Positions 18,075 through 26,870 of a stretch of 64,000 nt of DNA are shown here, piece by piece. Below the pieces are notes generated by a model. It made no database searches, had not been told where the DNA came from, and was given only the letters and a program-made list of their open reading frames with translations. This stretch comes from Algoriphagus formosus (lineage in GTDB: Bacteria > Bacteroidota > Bacteroidia > Cytophagales > Cyclobacteriaceae). The stretch spans positions 55,469 to 119,468 of the forward strand of contig NZ_NIUC01000002.1 of assembly GCF_002807035.1 (NCBI RefSeq), given 5' to 3'. Position numbers and translations under genes: made by a program. Every line of letters starts with the position of its first letter. Position 1 is the stretch's first letter.

Positions 18075-18455
18075 TTATCGATTGGAATGAAATGCAACCC
18101 GGTTTCCTTCGGAATCAATGATTACTCCCATATAGCCAATATCAGGAGCAATCATCCTTTTTGGAATCTCCACCTTTCCTCCAGCAGCCTCCACTCTGGA
18201 AAGCTCCACCGCACAATCATCCACACCAAAATAAACCAAAACTCCAGTTTTTGGACTTATTTCATAAAACTCTTGGTGATAAACTAGACTTCCTGATGCT
18301 CCACCCTGATCAGGATCGAATGGAAACCAAGCCATTTGAAAATCATCAAGCACCTGCTTGGATAATTCACACTCAAAAACCTCCTGATAAAAATTAATCG
18401 CCCTATCCATATCCTGAACGGGTATTTCAAACCACTGAACACTGACCGATTTCAT
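18075..18455 (-). CDS. VOC family (glyoxalase-like) protein
   Basis: About 126 residues from the preferred start. It has the two beta-alpha-beta-beta-beta halves of the vicinal oxygen chelate fold: WFEIPVQDMDRAINFYQEVF at the start, a GVLVYFGVDD strand at midpoint and GYMGVIIDSEGNRVAFHS at the end, with a metal-ligand-type Glu or His at each half. A longer frame begins at 18491, but its first 12 residues are not typical, so the internal Met (MKSVSVQW) is chosen. VOC proteins include glyoxalase I, dioxygenases and bleomycin-binding proteins; substrate unknown. Confidence 0.85.
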   Translation of the reverse strand: MKSVSVQWFEIPVQDMDRAINFYQEVFECELSKQVLDDFQMAWFPFDPDQGGASGSLVYHQEFYEISPKTGVLVYFGVDDCAVELSRVEAAGGKVEIPKRMIAPDIGYMGVIIDSEGNRVAFHSNR

Positions 18456-18521
18456 ATTTGAAAGATTTAATTTTTGAAATGAGCTAACCAATCAGGTTAA
18501 CAAAGCTTAAATAGACACTAC

Positions 18522-19562
18522 CTACACCCTAGTCAATTTGATTGGATAGGTTTTTCCTGCATTCCATTGGCAGACGTATATATTTTCATCCTGATCAATA
18601 CATACATCGTGGCAATGCTTAAATACAGGCTCCGCTTGCTTCATTAATTGAAGTTCACCATCCCGATATTCAGGCTCTGATCCTCCTGGATTCGAAATCA
18701 CCTTATTATCCTTATTCAAAATAGTTACAAAGCCAGAGTCAGGCGTTTGCTCCAAGTATCTGAGCCTAGACCAACAAACTCCAGCATATAGATTTTCGCC
18801 ATGAATTACCGGTCTACAGACAAAAGCGCCCGGTAAAAAAATGGTCTCCATATATTCTCCATTAAGGCTGAACCGCTTAAATGAATTATGACCTCTAGAA
18901 GTACAGATCAAAGTAGGGCTTTTACAATTTCGCTGGTCTACAGCAATTCCATGAGCAGTACTAAATTGGTGATCTTCGGATCCAGGACCTCCAAACTTTC
19001 TGATAAAATTTCCATCCGAATCATAATGAAGAAAGTACTGCGATCCATATCCATCAGCTACATACAAATCCCCGTTGGGCGCTACGGCCGTTTCAGTTGG
19101 AGTCCAGCGCATTTCACTTTCATAAATCCCTTCCTTTCTTGGGTCGACCAGTTCCGAAACTACCGTTCCTTTCAGCGTAGTCTTAATCACCCTTCCTCCA
19201 TTATCAGAAATCCACAGATATTCAGCATCTCCTTCATCGACAAGTGTCAAGCCATGCGCAGCCTGTAGACCTAGAGTCCAAGTTTCCAAAAGCTTACCGG
19301 ATTGATCATAAATAATGACATTATTCTTGGGCTCGTCTGTCAAAAGGATCATTCGCCCCTTTCGATCCATTACCATCTCATGACAATTGACCACCGGAAA
19401 CTTATCCGGATCAAGATTGCCCCATTTGGGATCAATCTTGTAGCGAAAATCGCCATGTCCAAGAATTTTATCTTTTGATTGAAATAATGAAAGATCAGGT
19501 CGAATGGTCATAGACAAGCCTAAGAGCGAGGAGTTTTGAATAAATTTTCTTCTGGATATCAT
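18522..19562 (-). CDS. Tat-exported six-bladed (NHL-type) beta-propeller protein
   Basis: About 346 residues. The N-terminus MISRRKFIQNSSLLGL is a twin-arginine signal, so the start at 19562 is preferred to the Met five codons upstream. The rest has NHL/peptidylglycine-lyase-like repeats, e.g. AHGLTLVD, APNGDLYVADGYGSQ, TAHGIAVDQ and CHDVCIDQDENIYVCQW. Tat export suggests folding with a metal or cofactor in the cytoplasm. It is divergent from the second TIM-barrel isomerase gene, with a 107-bp shared upstream region. Function unknown; lyase or lactonase activity is possible. Confidence 0.85.
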   Translation of the reverse strand: MISRRKFIQNSSLLGLSMTIRPDLSLFQSKDKILGHGDFRYKIDPKWGNLDPDKFPVVNCHEMVMDRKGRMILLTDEPKNNVIIYDQSGKLLETWTLGLQAAHGLTLVDEGDAEYLWISDNGGRVIKTTLKGTVVSELVDPRKEGIYESEMRWTPTETAVAPNGDLYVADGYGSQYFLHYDSDGNFIRKFGGPGSEDHQFSTAHGIAVDQRNCKSPTLICTSRGHNSFKRFSLNGEYMETIFLPGAFVCRPVIHGENLYAGVCWSRLRYLEQTPDSGFVTILNKDNKVISNPGGSEPEYRDGELQLMKQAEPVFKHCHDVCIDQDENIYVCQWNAGKTYPIKLTRV

Positions 19563-19669
19563 AATTTTACTCAACAATTTATAGCTAATTAATGAAAATT
19601 CAGCATTTTAAGGATTATCAAATTATTTTTTCTAAAATTTACTATTACTCAAAAAATAAAACCCAAAAC

Positions 19670-20494
19670 ATGAAACTCAAAAGCCTATTTCTCTCACTCC
19701 TTCTTGCAGTTCCGGCCTTGTCATTTGCTCAGGAAATCGGTATTCAGACTTACTCTCTCCGCAATCAATTACCCGATGATCCTGAGAAATACTATAACAT
19801 GATTGCCGACTGGGGCATACGTGCAATTGAAGGAGGAGGAATGTATGGGATGTCTCAAGAGAAATATGATCAGGTTTTCCAAGAAAATAATCTCCGAATA
19901 ATTGGAGTCGGCGCAGATTACAATCAATTGCTTCGGGATCCCGCCCCAATCATTGCTGAAGCTAAAAAACACGGTGCGAAATACGCTACCTGCTATTGGA
20001 TTCCTCATCAAGAGGGACCCATTTCTCTGGATGAAATAAAAGTTGCAACAGCGCTTTTCAATGAGGTGGGTAAAACTTTCAAAGAAGAGGGAATCACCCT
20101 ACTTTACCATCCTCATGGCTATGAATTCTCGCCTGCCGGCAAAGGTGTAGTATTAGACTGGATGCTGGATAATGCAGAAAATTTTGCATTCAACATGGAT
20201 ATTTATTGGGTAAAAATGGGAGGTGGCGACCCTTTAAAAATCATGAAAAAACATAAAGGAAAATTCCCAATGCTTCACCTTAAGGACCGACAAATCGGAA
20301 CTCCCAATAGCATGGATGGCCGCGCGGATGTTGAGACGAATGTTGTCCTAGGTACCGGAGATGTAGGTCTTGCAAAAATCATCAAAGAAGCACAAAAACA
20401 AGGAACCGAATACTTGGTCATAGAAGATGAAAGTAGCCGTTCCGTGGAGCAGATCCCACAATCAGTTGCTTTTATTCAAAGCATCTTGAAGTGA
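19670..20494 (+). CDS. Secreted sugar phosphate isomerase/epimerase, second paralogue
   Basis: 274 residues from the chosen start; a longer frame reaches 19592, but only the internal Met (MKLKSLFLSLLLAVPALSFAQ) gives a clean signal peptide. It shares the TIM-barrel layout of the protein at 13279-14145: GIQTYSLRNQ, YHPHGYEF, MDIYWVKMGGGDP, LHLKDRQIG and a final VIEDES. The pair differ mainly in the N-terminal strand region. Position between the Tat propeller and the hexuronate genes suggests a role in extracytoplasmic sugar derivatives, but no substrate can be named. Confidence 0.9.
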   Translation: MKLKSLFLSLLLAVPALSFAQEIGIQTYSLRNQLPDDPEKYYNMIADWGIRAIEGGGMYGMSQEKYDQVFQENNLRIIGVGADYNQLLRDPAPIIAEAKKHGAKYATCYWIPHQEGPISLDEIKVATALFNEVGKTFKEEGITLLYHPHGYEFSPAGKGVVLDWMLDNAENFAFNMDIYWVKMGGGDPLKIMKKHKGKFPMLHLKDRQIGTPNSMDGRADVETNVVLGTGDVGLAKIIKEAQKQGTEYLVIEDESSRSVEQIPQSVAFIQSILK

Positions 20495-20640
20495 ATTTGA
20501 GAGCTGTCAACCAAGGGATAGTTTGAACCCCTAATTGAGAAATTTAAAATCTAGCTACAATTATCTTATTCAACATTGATAAAATAATCTTAAAAATTTA
20601 AGACTACAAAACTCAATTTTAATACGAACCCTAAATTTGA

Positions 20641-20765
20641 ACGAGCGGGGGGTGACGCAGCCCTGCCTTTGCCGGCAGGCAGGAGCGGGCCAGCGTCAAG
20701 CTTTGTGCGGAGGAAGCTTTGCTGTGTCTTGACTTTTTGGTTCTTTTGGCTTGACCCAAAAGAAC
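20641..20765. repeat. Intergenic palindromic element, probably dispersed
   Basis: The 388-bp gap between convergent genes (20495-20881) holds no gene. It contains a GC-rich palindrome-like stretch (CTGCC...CCGGCAGGCAG, about 20663-20682) and a perfect 10-bp inverted repeat GTTCTTTTGG (20740-20749) / CCAAAAGAAC (20756-20765). A similar GCCTGC-rich string occurs at 752-771. The look is that of an interspersed non-coding repeat; copy number cannot be judged from the window. Confidence 0.45.
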
Positions 20766-20881
20766 GAAGAAAAAAGACACGAAAATACCTTTGGAATAAT
20801 ATGGAGCCTAGTTTATAGGGCAACTTATAATCTCCTATATCAAGAGGAAACAGAAAAAATGAGTAAGGATAAAGTCTTACT

Positions 20882-22177
20882 TTACAAACCAAAAAGTGAA
20901 GGCAACCAAAGACTAATTTGTGGAAACAGCATAATTAAAATCAAGGCCAAGACCATCGCCAGAAAGAAAGGTAGAAGGGGCTTGATCACTTTTTCGATAC
21001 TCGTCTGAGCGATCCCCACACCGATAAAGAGAATAGAACCTACCGGAGGTGTACATAATCCAATGCAAAGGTTGAGTACCATCATGATCCCAAAATGAAC
21101 TGGATCCACTCCCAACTCTGTCACCACCGGAAGGAATATGGGGGTAAAAATCAATACCGCCGGAGTCATATCCATAAATATCCCGACAAAGAGTAAAATC
21201 AGGTTAATCAGGATCAAAATCACAATAATATTATCGCTCAGCGAAAGCAGGGAGTTTGCAATTTGCTGTGGGATTTCCTCTGCTGACATGACCCAAGACA
21301 TAGCCATGGAAGTGGCTATCAGGAGCATGACCACGGCTGTTGTCTCTGCTGATTTGAGCAAAACACTAGGCAGATCAGAAACCTTCAATTCTCTGTAAAT
21401 CATCGACAAACCCAAAGCATACAGCACTGCAATGGCTGAAGCTTCTGTAGCAGTGAATACACCGGCTACTATCCCCCCAATGACCACCACCAAGAGCAAC
21501 AAACTCGGAATAGCTTTCCAAAAAGTAGAAAGTAAATGCTTAAAACTTGAAGACTCTCCGGCTGGTAGCTTTTTGATTTTGACCATGACAGCCCCAGTAA
21601 TCATCAGCATCAAGCCTACCAATAAGCCAGGTAAATAACCCGCCACAAATAGCGCTGCTACCGACACACCTCCTGATGCTAACGAATAGACAATCAGTAC
21701 GTTAGACGGGGGAATGATTAAACCTGTAGTCGAGCTCGTAATATTGACAGCAGCCCCCAACTCCTTTGGGTAGCCTTCTTTTTCCATTCGCTTTCCCAAG
21801 ATTCCTCCCATCGAGGAAGCCGCCGCCACGGCCGAACCTGCGATTGCTCCCATGAGCATGGCCGCAATTACATTCACATGAAGCAGACCACCGGGTAATT
21901 TCCCAGTCATTGCTTTGGCAAATTCAATCAATCGATTGGCAATCCCACCACGATTCATGAGTTCTCCAGCCAATATAAAAAAGGGGATTGCGAGCAAGGA
22001 AAAGCTATCCAACCCTGTCCCCATTCGCTGTGCTATGGTCGTAGCTGCAGGCATCGCTGAGACAGTTACCAAAAGCGTCAGCAGACTTGAAAGCCCCAAA
22101 CTCCAGGCTACGGGAACACCGATACCCAAAAAGAACAAAAAGGAAAAGACTAAAACCAAAATACTCAAAGTCTCCAT
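20882..22177 (-). CDS. TRAP transporter large permease (DctM type)
   Basis: 431 residues, about 12 hydrophobic helices over the full length. Motifs typical of DctM include GVPVAWSLG near the N-terminus, PFFILAGELMNRGGIANRLIEFA, a GAIAGSAVAAASSMGG segment, NITSSTTGLIIPPSN, and a DMTPAVLIFTPIFLPV stretch near the C-terminus. It imports a carboxylate with sodium ions, using the small permease and the periplasmic binding protein encoded upstream. The stop codon of the small permease and this ATG are one base apart. The neighbouring uxaA-uxaB pair indicates a hexuronate as substrate. Confidence 0.95.
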   Translation of the reverse strand: METLSILVLVFSFLFFLGIGVPVAWSLGLSSLLTLLVTVSAMPAATTIAQRMGTGLDSFSLLAIPFFILAGELMNRGGIANRLIEFAKAMTGKLPGGLLHVNVIAAMLMGAIAGSAVAAASSMGGILGKRMEKEGYPKELGAAVNITSSTTGLIIPPSNVLIVYSLASGGVSVAALFVAGYLPGLLVGLMLMITGAVMVKIKKLPAGESSSFKHLLSTFWKAIPSLLLLVVVIGGIVAGVFTATEASAIAVLYALGLSMIYRELKVSDLPSVLLKSAETTAVVMLLIATSMAMSWVMSAEEIPQQIANSLLSLSDNIIVILILINLILLFVGIFMDMTPAVLIFTPIFLPVVTELGVDPVHFGIMMVLNLCIGLCTPPVGSILFIGVGIAQTSIEKVIKPLLPFFLAMVLALILIMLFPQISLWLPSLFGL

Positions 22178-22178
22178 A

Positions 22179-22667
22179 TCAGTCTGCTTTGGGGTTAGAT
22201 AATAAATATTGAATGGCCAAAGCCTGATAGTACATTACCAAAAGCCCGCTGAAAGGAATGATCATATAGACATAGGCTAAGGAAATCTTCAAGGCTGCAG
22301 ATGTTTGACCCAGCGTGAAGGTGATGTAGACCAAATTGATCCCTCCGATCACCATGGCCGCCAAAGCAAAAATCAAAACCAGAAAATGAATTAAAACCTT
22401 GGTCTTTCTTCGATTCTCCTCATTCATCTTGTTCATCAGAATATCTATAGCCAAATGCTCATCCTTACCCGCTACATAAGCAGCCCCAAGCATTCCGACC
22501 CAAATGAGCATATACCGGGCTAGTTCATCCGTGAAGGAACTGGGATTTTGGAAAACATAACGAGACGCTACCTGCCAGCTTACATTAATTACCATCAAAG
22601 CCATCAACAAGACCAAGGCATGGGCAATCATGGTATCGATTCGGTTTTTCAGTCGGGATCCCTGCAT
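22179..22667 (-). CDS. TRAP transporter small permease (DctQ type)
   Basis: 162 residues with four transmembrane helices and the DctQ patterns WQVASRYVF and ELARYMLIWVGMLGAAY. A longer frame exists to 22718, but the Met at 22667 is preferred: it lies one base after the stop codon of the binding-protein gene, and the extension is a Lys/Ser-rich stretch that overlaps that gene. It pairs with the large permease of the TRAP system. Order in the operon is binding protein, small permease, large permease. Confidence 0.93.
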   Translation of the reverse strand: MQGSRLKNRIDTMIAHALVLLMALMVINVSWQVASRYVFQNPSSFTDELARYMLIWVGMLGAAYVAGKDEHLAIDILMNKMNEENRRKTKVLIHFLVLIFALAAMVIGGINLVYITFTLGQTSAALKISLAYVYMIIPFSGLLVMYYQALAIQYLLSNPKAD

Positions 22668-22668
22668 G

Positions 22669-23652
22669 TTATTGGATTTTTTGGATCTCTTGGATGATTT
22701 GATAGATTTCAGGCTCATTCGTTTTCAAAGCCTCGTACATAGGTTGTACCGCCTGTCGGAAAGGTTCTTTATCTGGATAGGTGATGACTACTCCTGCTTT
22801 CTTGAGTTCGTCGAGAGATTTTTGAGTAGAGGCTTCCCAAAGCTCGTATTGGTAAAGGGCAGATTCATCCGCTGCCTCTTGAAGCCATTGCTGTTCTTCC
22901 TGATTGAGACTATTCCAAACCTTCGTACTGACAATGACTACATCAGGCAAAGCGGTGTGTTCATTCATGCTGTAGTACCCACAAACTTCATAGTGCTTTG
23001 ATGTATAGAGACTGGGCGGGTTATTTTCGGCACCATCCACTATCCCCTGCTGAAGAGCGGTGTAGAGTTCTCCATAGGCAACGGGAGTTGGCGATCCTCC
23101 CATAGCCCTGACCATATTGGTTGCCATATTGGACTCCATCACTCTTACTTTCAGCCCTTTCAGATCTTCAGGCTTTTCAATGGGCTTATCTTTGGAATAA
23201 AAACTCCGCTTGCCCGCATCATAAAAGCAAAGCCCCCTTAACCAATATTTTTCAGCTCCCAAAAGGAGGCTTTTACCGATATCACCTCTCAACACCTTAG
23301 TCAAGTGCTCATCATCTCTGAACAGAAAAGGCACTCCTAGTACTTGCATCATGGGTGCAAAGCCCTCCAAAGCTGCCGATGACACCTTGGTCATGCCTAA
23401 ACTGCCTATTTGCAAAAGTTCTACCAGCTCCCTTTCTGTTCCAAGCTGCTGATTGGGATAAACTTTGATTTTAAGCCTTCCATTTGATTTTTCTTCTACT
23501 CTTTTGGACAAAAAAAGCATCGCCTCGTGTACAGGATGGGAAGTCACCAAAGCATGCCCCATCTTGATCACTCGGACATTGGAAGGTCCTGAGCAAGAAA
23601 GCATCAATGAGCAGATAAAAAGGAATAAAGCAATTATTTTTTTGTACTGCAT
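22669..23652 (-). CDS. TRAP transporter substrate-binding lipoprotein (DctP type)
   Basis: 327 residues. The signal peptide ends in a lipobox (SLMLSC, Cys about residue 20), so the protein is probably membrane-anchored. DctP features: MGHALVTSHPVHEA, YPNQQLGTERELVELLQIGSLGM, the substrate-carboxylate Arg in LKGLKVRVMES and GSPTPVAYGELYTALQQGIVDGAENNPPS. It should deliver a uronate-type acid to the permease encoded immediately downstream. It is divergent from uxaA, with 193 bp between the start codons that must hold both promoters. Confidence 0.94.
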   Translation of the reverse strand: MQYKKIIALFLFICSLMLSCSGPSNVRVIKMGHALVTSHPVHEAMLFLSKRVEEKSNGRLKIKVYPNQQLGTERELVELLQIGSLGMTKVSSAALEGFAPMMQVLGVPFLFRDDEHLTKVLRGDIGKSLLLGAEKYWLRGLCFYDAGKRSFYSKDKPIEKPEDLKGLKVRVMESNMATNMVRAMGGSPTPVAYGELYTALQQGIVDGAENNPPSLYTSKHYEVCGYYSMNEHTALPDVVIVSTKVWNSLNQEEQQWLQEAADESALYQYELWEASTQKSLDELKKAGVVITYPDKEPFRQAVQPMYEALKTNEPEIYQIIQEIQKIQ

Positions 23653-23713
23653 GAGTCATTTTGGGTTCTCAACAATAATACACTTTTTGACAGACTATTG
23701 ATAAAGGAATTAC

Positions 23714-23726
23714 GGAAACGATTTTC
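23714..23726. promoter_or_regulatory. Possible LacI-type operator in the TRAP-uxaA intergenic region
   Basis: GGAAACGATTTTC is an imperfect palindrome around a central CG, similar to LacI-family sites. It lies between the divergent uronate operons. Weak evidence: single site, no regulator gene in the window. Confidence 0.25.
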
Positions 23727-23845
23727 TGACTATTTCAAAAGCCCAAGCCATTTTACCACCGAATTGCCAAATGCAAAACAGCCTATCGACTGAATCTGAC
23801 CTGTATTTTCCCGAAAAGAAATTTATCTTGCTTCTCATTCTTACT

Positions 23846-25477
23846 ATGGAAAAGCAATACTTACAAATAGACCCTGCTGATAATGTGCTAGTGGCTCTGC
23901 AGAATTTGGAAAAAGGAGCAGAAATCCTCCATGATGGAAATATCATCCATCTTGAGGAAGAAATTCCAGCCAAACACAAATTTGCGATTCGCCCTTTTGA
24001 GCCCGGTGATGAAGTCAAAATGTATGGAGTCTTAGTGGGCAAGGTGGTGAAGAGCATTCCAAAAGGAGGGCTTTTGACTACAGAAAACATCAAGCATGAA
24101 GCTTCCTCATTCACCCATAGAAGCGCTCAGTATCAGTGGAATGCTCCGGATGTATCCAAATTCGCTGAAAGGACTTTTGAGGGATTTCACCGGGCAGACG
24201 GTCAGGTAGGAACTGCTAATTTTTGGCTAGTCATCCCCCTAGTTTTCTGTGAAAATCGAAATGTAGAAGTGATCAAAGATGCCTTTTTGGAGGAGTTGGG
24301 CTATGCCAAACCGAATCCCTACAAAGGCCTGGTGAAAAAGCTGATCAATCAATATGAATCCAAGAAACCGACAGCTTCTGATTCAATTACTCAAACGTCC
24401 TCAAGTAGGACATTTCCTCAGGTAGACGGAATCAAATTCCTCACTCACCAAGGAGGTTGCGGAGGAACCCGTCAGGATGCGGAGGCTCTTTGTGCCTTGC
24501 TGGCAGGCTATATTCACCATCCAAATGTGGCAGGTGCGACAGTTCTAAGTCTGGGATGTCAGCATGCCCAAGCAGCTATTCTCAAAAGAAAGCTTTACGA
24601 ATTCAATCCTGCTTTTGATAAGCCATTGCTTGTTTTTGAACAGCAGCAGGAAGGAACGGAGCCCACCCTTCTATCCAAAGCCATCGAGGCTACCTTCTGG
24701 GGAATGGCGGAGGCAAACAAGCTTTCTCGAAAACCTGCCTCGCTATCCAAACTGAGTATCGGCTTGGAATGCGGAGGCTCAGACGGCTTTTCTGGAATCT
24801 CCGCAAACCCTGTTTTAGGGAGAGTTTCTGATTTGATCGTGGCTTTGGGCGGAAAGGCAATCCTTTCTGAGTTTCCTGAGCTTTGTGGAGTAGAGCAAAA
24901 CCTCATTGACCGATGTGTCAGTGATCAGACGGCCGAGCGCTTTTCCAGCTTGATGAAAGCTTATTCTCAGGCAGCCGAAAAAGTAGGGTCTGGATTTGAC
25001 ATGAATCCCTCTCCGGGAAATATTCGAGACGGCTTGATCACCGACGCTATCAAATCTTGTGGGGCTGCCAAAAAAGGGGGGAGCTCTCCCGTCAAGGATG
25101 TTTTGGACTATGGGGAATATGTCCAGAAACCCGGACTAAATCTGCTCTGCACACCGGGAAATGATGTAGAAAGCACGACTGCTCTTGCCGGGGCAGGTGC
25201 CAATTTGATTTTATTTACAACTGGTTTGGGTACTCCCACCGGAAATCCCATCTGTCCGGTCCTCAAAGTATCGAGCAATGACCACTTGGCGCAGCGAATG
25301 CCTGATATCATCGATTTTAATACCGGAGGAGTAATCACCGGAGAAAAGAGTATTGAGCAACTTGGCGAAGAACTTTTGGAAGAGATCATTGCTATCGCAA
25401 GTGGCAAAAAACTCACCAAAGCCATGATGCTAAATCAAGACGATTTTATCCCTTGGAAAAGAGGAGTTTCCCTTTAA
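23846..25477 (+). CDS. uxaA: Altronate dehydratase
   Basis: 543 residues from the chosen Met; the frame extends to 23771, but the extra 25 residues look non-coding while MEKQYLQIDPADNVLVALQNL is the usual family start. An N-terminal SAF domain (about 1-95) precedes the catalytic UxaA domain with HQGGCGG, SLGCQHAQ, LGLECGGSDGFSGISANP and TTALAGAGANLILFTTGLGTPTGNP, whose Cys/His residues bind iron. It dehydrates D-altronate to 2-keto-3-deoxygluconate in the galacturonate pathway. The fused two-domain form and the following uxaB make the assignment firm. Confidence 0.95.
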   Translation: MEKQYLQIDPADNVLVALQNLEKGAEILHDGNIIHLEEEIPAKHKFAIRPFEPGDEVKMYGVLVGKVVKSIPKGGLLTTENIKHEASSFTHRSAQYQWNAPDVSKFAERTFEGFHRADGQVGTANFWLVIPLVFCENRNVEVIKDAFLEELGYAKPNPYKGLVKKLINQYESKKPTASDSITQTSSSRTFPQVDGIKFLTHQGGCGGTRQDAEALCALLAGYIHHPNVAGATVLSLGCQHAQAAILKRKLYEFNPAFDKPLLVFEQQQEGTEPTLLSKAIEATFWGMAEANKLSRKPASLSKLSIGLECGGSDGFSGISANPVLGRVSDLIVALGGKAILSEFPELCGVEQNLIDRCVSDQTAERFSSLMKAYSQAAEKVGSGFDMNPSPGNIRDGLITDAIKSCGAAKKGGSSPVKDVLDYGEYVQKPGLNLLCTPGNDVESTTALAGAGANLILFTTGLGTPTGNPICPVLKVSSNDHLAQRMPDIIDFNTGGVITGEKSIEQLGEELLEEIIAIASGKKLTKAMMLNQDDFIPWKRGVSL

Positions 25478-25481
25478 ATCT

Positions 25482-26870
25482 ATGTCAAAAAAAGAACTTC
25501 CAATCAGAATCTTACAGGTCGGCAATGGAAACTTTCTTCGGGGCTTCCTGGATTGGATGATTCAAAAAGCCAATGAAAAAGGAGTCTGGGAAGGTGGGAT
25601 TCACAGCATTCAGATTCATTCCACAGAAACTGATCAGCGAATGGTCCGGCAAGCTAACAAATTCCACGTCTGGACTGCCGGAATTGAAAAGGGAGAAAAA
25701 ATCGACCTCCTAGATGAAATTGACTGCGTAAAAGGCTATACCTGTCTGACCGATTTCTCAGAATTAAAGCAAATCAGCCAAAATCCCTCGCTTGAATGGG
25801 TTGTTTCCAATACCACGGAGGCCGGGATCAACTATGAGAAAGAGGCATTTCAACCTGAAACTATCCCGAAAACCTTTCCGGCTAAAATGACGGCTTTGCT
25901 TTGGGAGCGCTTTCAGTTTTTTGGAGGAGCTTCCGAAAAGGGTTTAACATTTTTACCCTGTGAGTTGATAACAAATAATGGTGATCAACTCCGAGAAATC
26001 ATACTCCAGTATGCCCGCGATTGGTCATTGGAGGAGGCTTTTATCGATTGGATTAAAAAGAGCTGTAAGTTTTGCAATACCCTGGTGGACCGAATCGTGC
26101 CGGGATTTCCAAAGGAAAAAATCAATGAGCTCAGCGATAGGCTTACTACCAAGGATGAGTTGCTGGTCATGGCGGAACCCTACCATTTTTGGGCCATCGA
26201 GGGAGATAAGGAAGTCGAAAAGTCCCTCCCACTTCATCGCGCAGGATTAAATGTTCAATTTGTAGCAGATATCAAACCATATCGAGAACGAAAGGTCAGA
26301 ATATTGAATGGCGCTCATACTGCCTTAGTCCCTTATGCTTATTTGCTGGGCCTTCGTACAGTTCGGGAATCGGTCGAACACCCTGAGATTGGAAAGTGGC
26401 TGCGTGGGTTAGTTTTTGAGGAGATCGTCCCGCATGTTTCGCTAGACCGAGAAGAGACTTTCCGTTTCGCAGAAGATGTGCTGGAGCGCTTCGCAAATCC
26501 ATTTATCCTACATGAACTTCGAAGCATTGCCCTCAACCAAATTTCAAAATTCAATGTTCGTGTTCTTCCTTCCCTCTTGGACTATTTTGAAGAAAAGGGA
26601 CATTGGCCCCAAAGACTTATGGAGTCATTTGCCGCAACGCTATTGTTTTACAAAGGGCAGGTAGGTGATCAGAAAATTCCGCTGAATGATGATCCCGAAA
26701 TTTTGACACTTTTTGAAGAGCTATGGAAAAGCAATTCTGAGAAAGAGCTTGTCCAGAAAGTACTTTCTGAAGAAAAACTTTGGGGAGAAAACCTAGCTCT
26801 TCATTCAGGCTTGTCAGAAAGTTTGGAAAATGCACTTGGAAACCTACAAGCAGATTTAGGATTGCTTTAA
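25482..26870 (+). CDS. uxaB: Tagaturonate reductase
   Basis: 462 residues. The N-terminal Rossmann domain begins ILQVGNGNFLRGFLDWMI, the signature of the polyol-specific long-chain dehydrogenase family member UxaB. The C-terminal helical domain contains the catalytic lysine region (KVRILNGAHTALVPYAYLLG). It reduces D-tagaturonate to D-altronate with NADH, feeding UxaA. Only 4 bp separate it from uxaA, so they form an operon. Uronate isomerase (uxaC) and KDG kinase/aldolase are not in the window. Its 3' end overlaps the convergent MtfA-like gene by 15 bp. Confidence 0.95.
   Translation: MSKKELPIRILQVGNGNFLRGFLDWMIQKANEKGVWEGGIHSIQIHSTETDQRMVRQANKFHVWTAGIEKGEKIDLLDEIDCVKGYTCLTDFSELKQISQNPSLEWVVSNTTEAGINYEKEAFQPETIPKTFPAKMTALLWERFQFFGGASEKGLTFLPCELITNNGDQLREIILQYARDWSLEEAFIDWIKKSCKFCNTLVDRIVPGFPKEKINELSDRLTTKDELLVMAEPYHFWAIEGDKEVEKSLPLHRAGLNVQFVADIKPYRERKVRILNGAHTALVPYAYLLGLRTVRESVEHPEIGKWLRGLVFEEIVPHVSLDREETFRFAEDVLERFANPFILHELRSIALNQISKFNVRVLPSLLDYFEEKGHWPQRLMESFAATLLFYKGQVGDQKIPLNDDPEILTLFEELWKSNSEKELVQKVLSEEKLWGENLALHSGLSESLENALGNLQADLGLL

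Noticed and set aside
20751..21008. Plus-strand frame over the end of dctM
   Set aside because: It runs through the palindromic repeat and antisense to the conserved transporter; composition is not protein-like.
23771..23845. Longer N-terminus for uxaA
   Set aside because: The extra 25 residues do not match the family; the internal Met gives the standard start.
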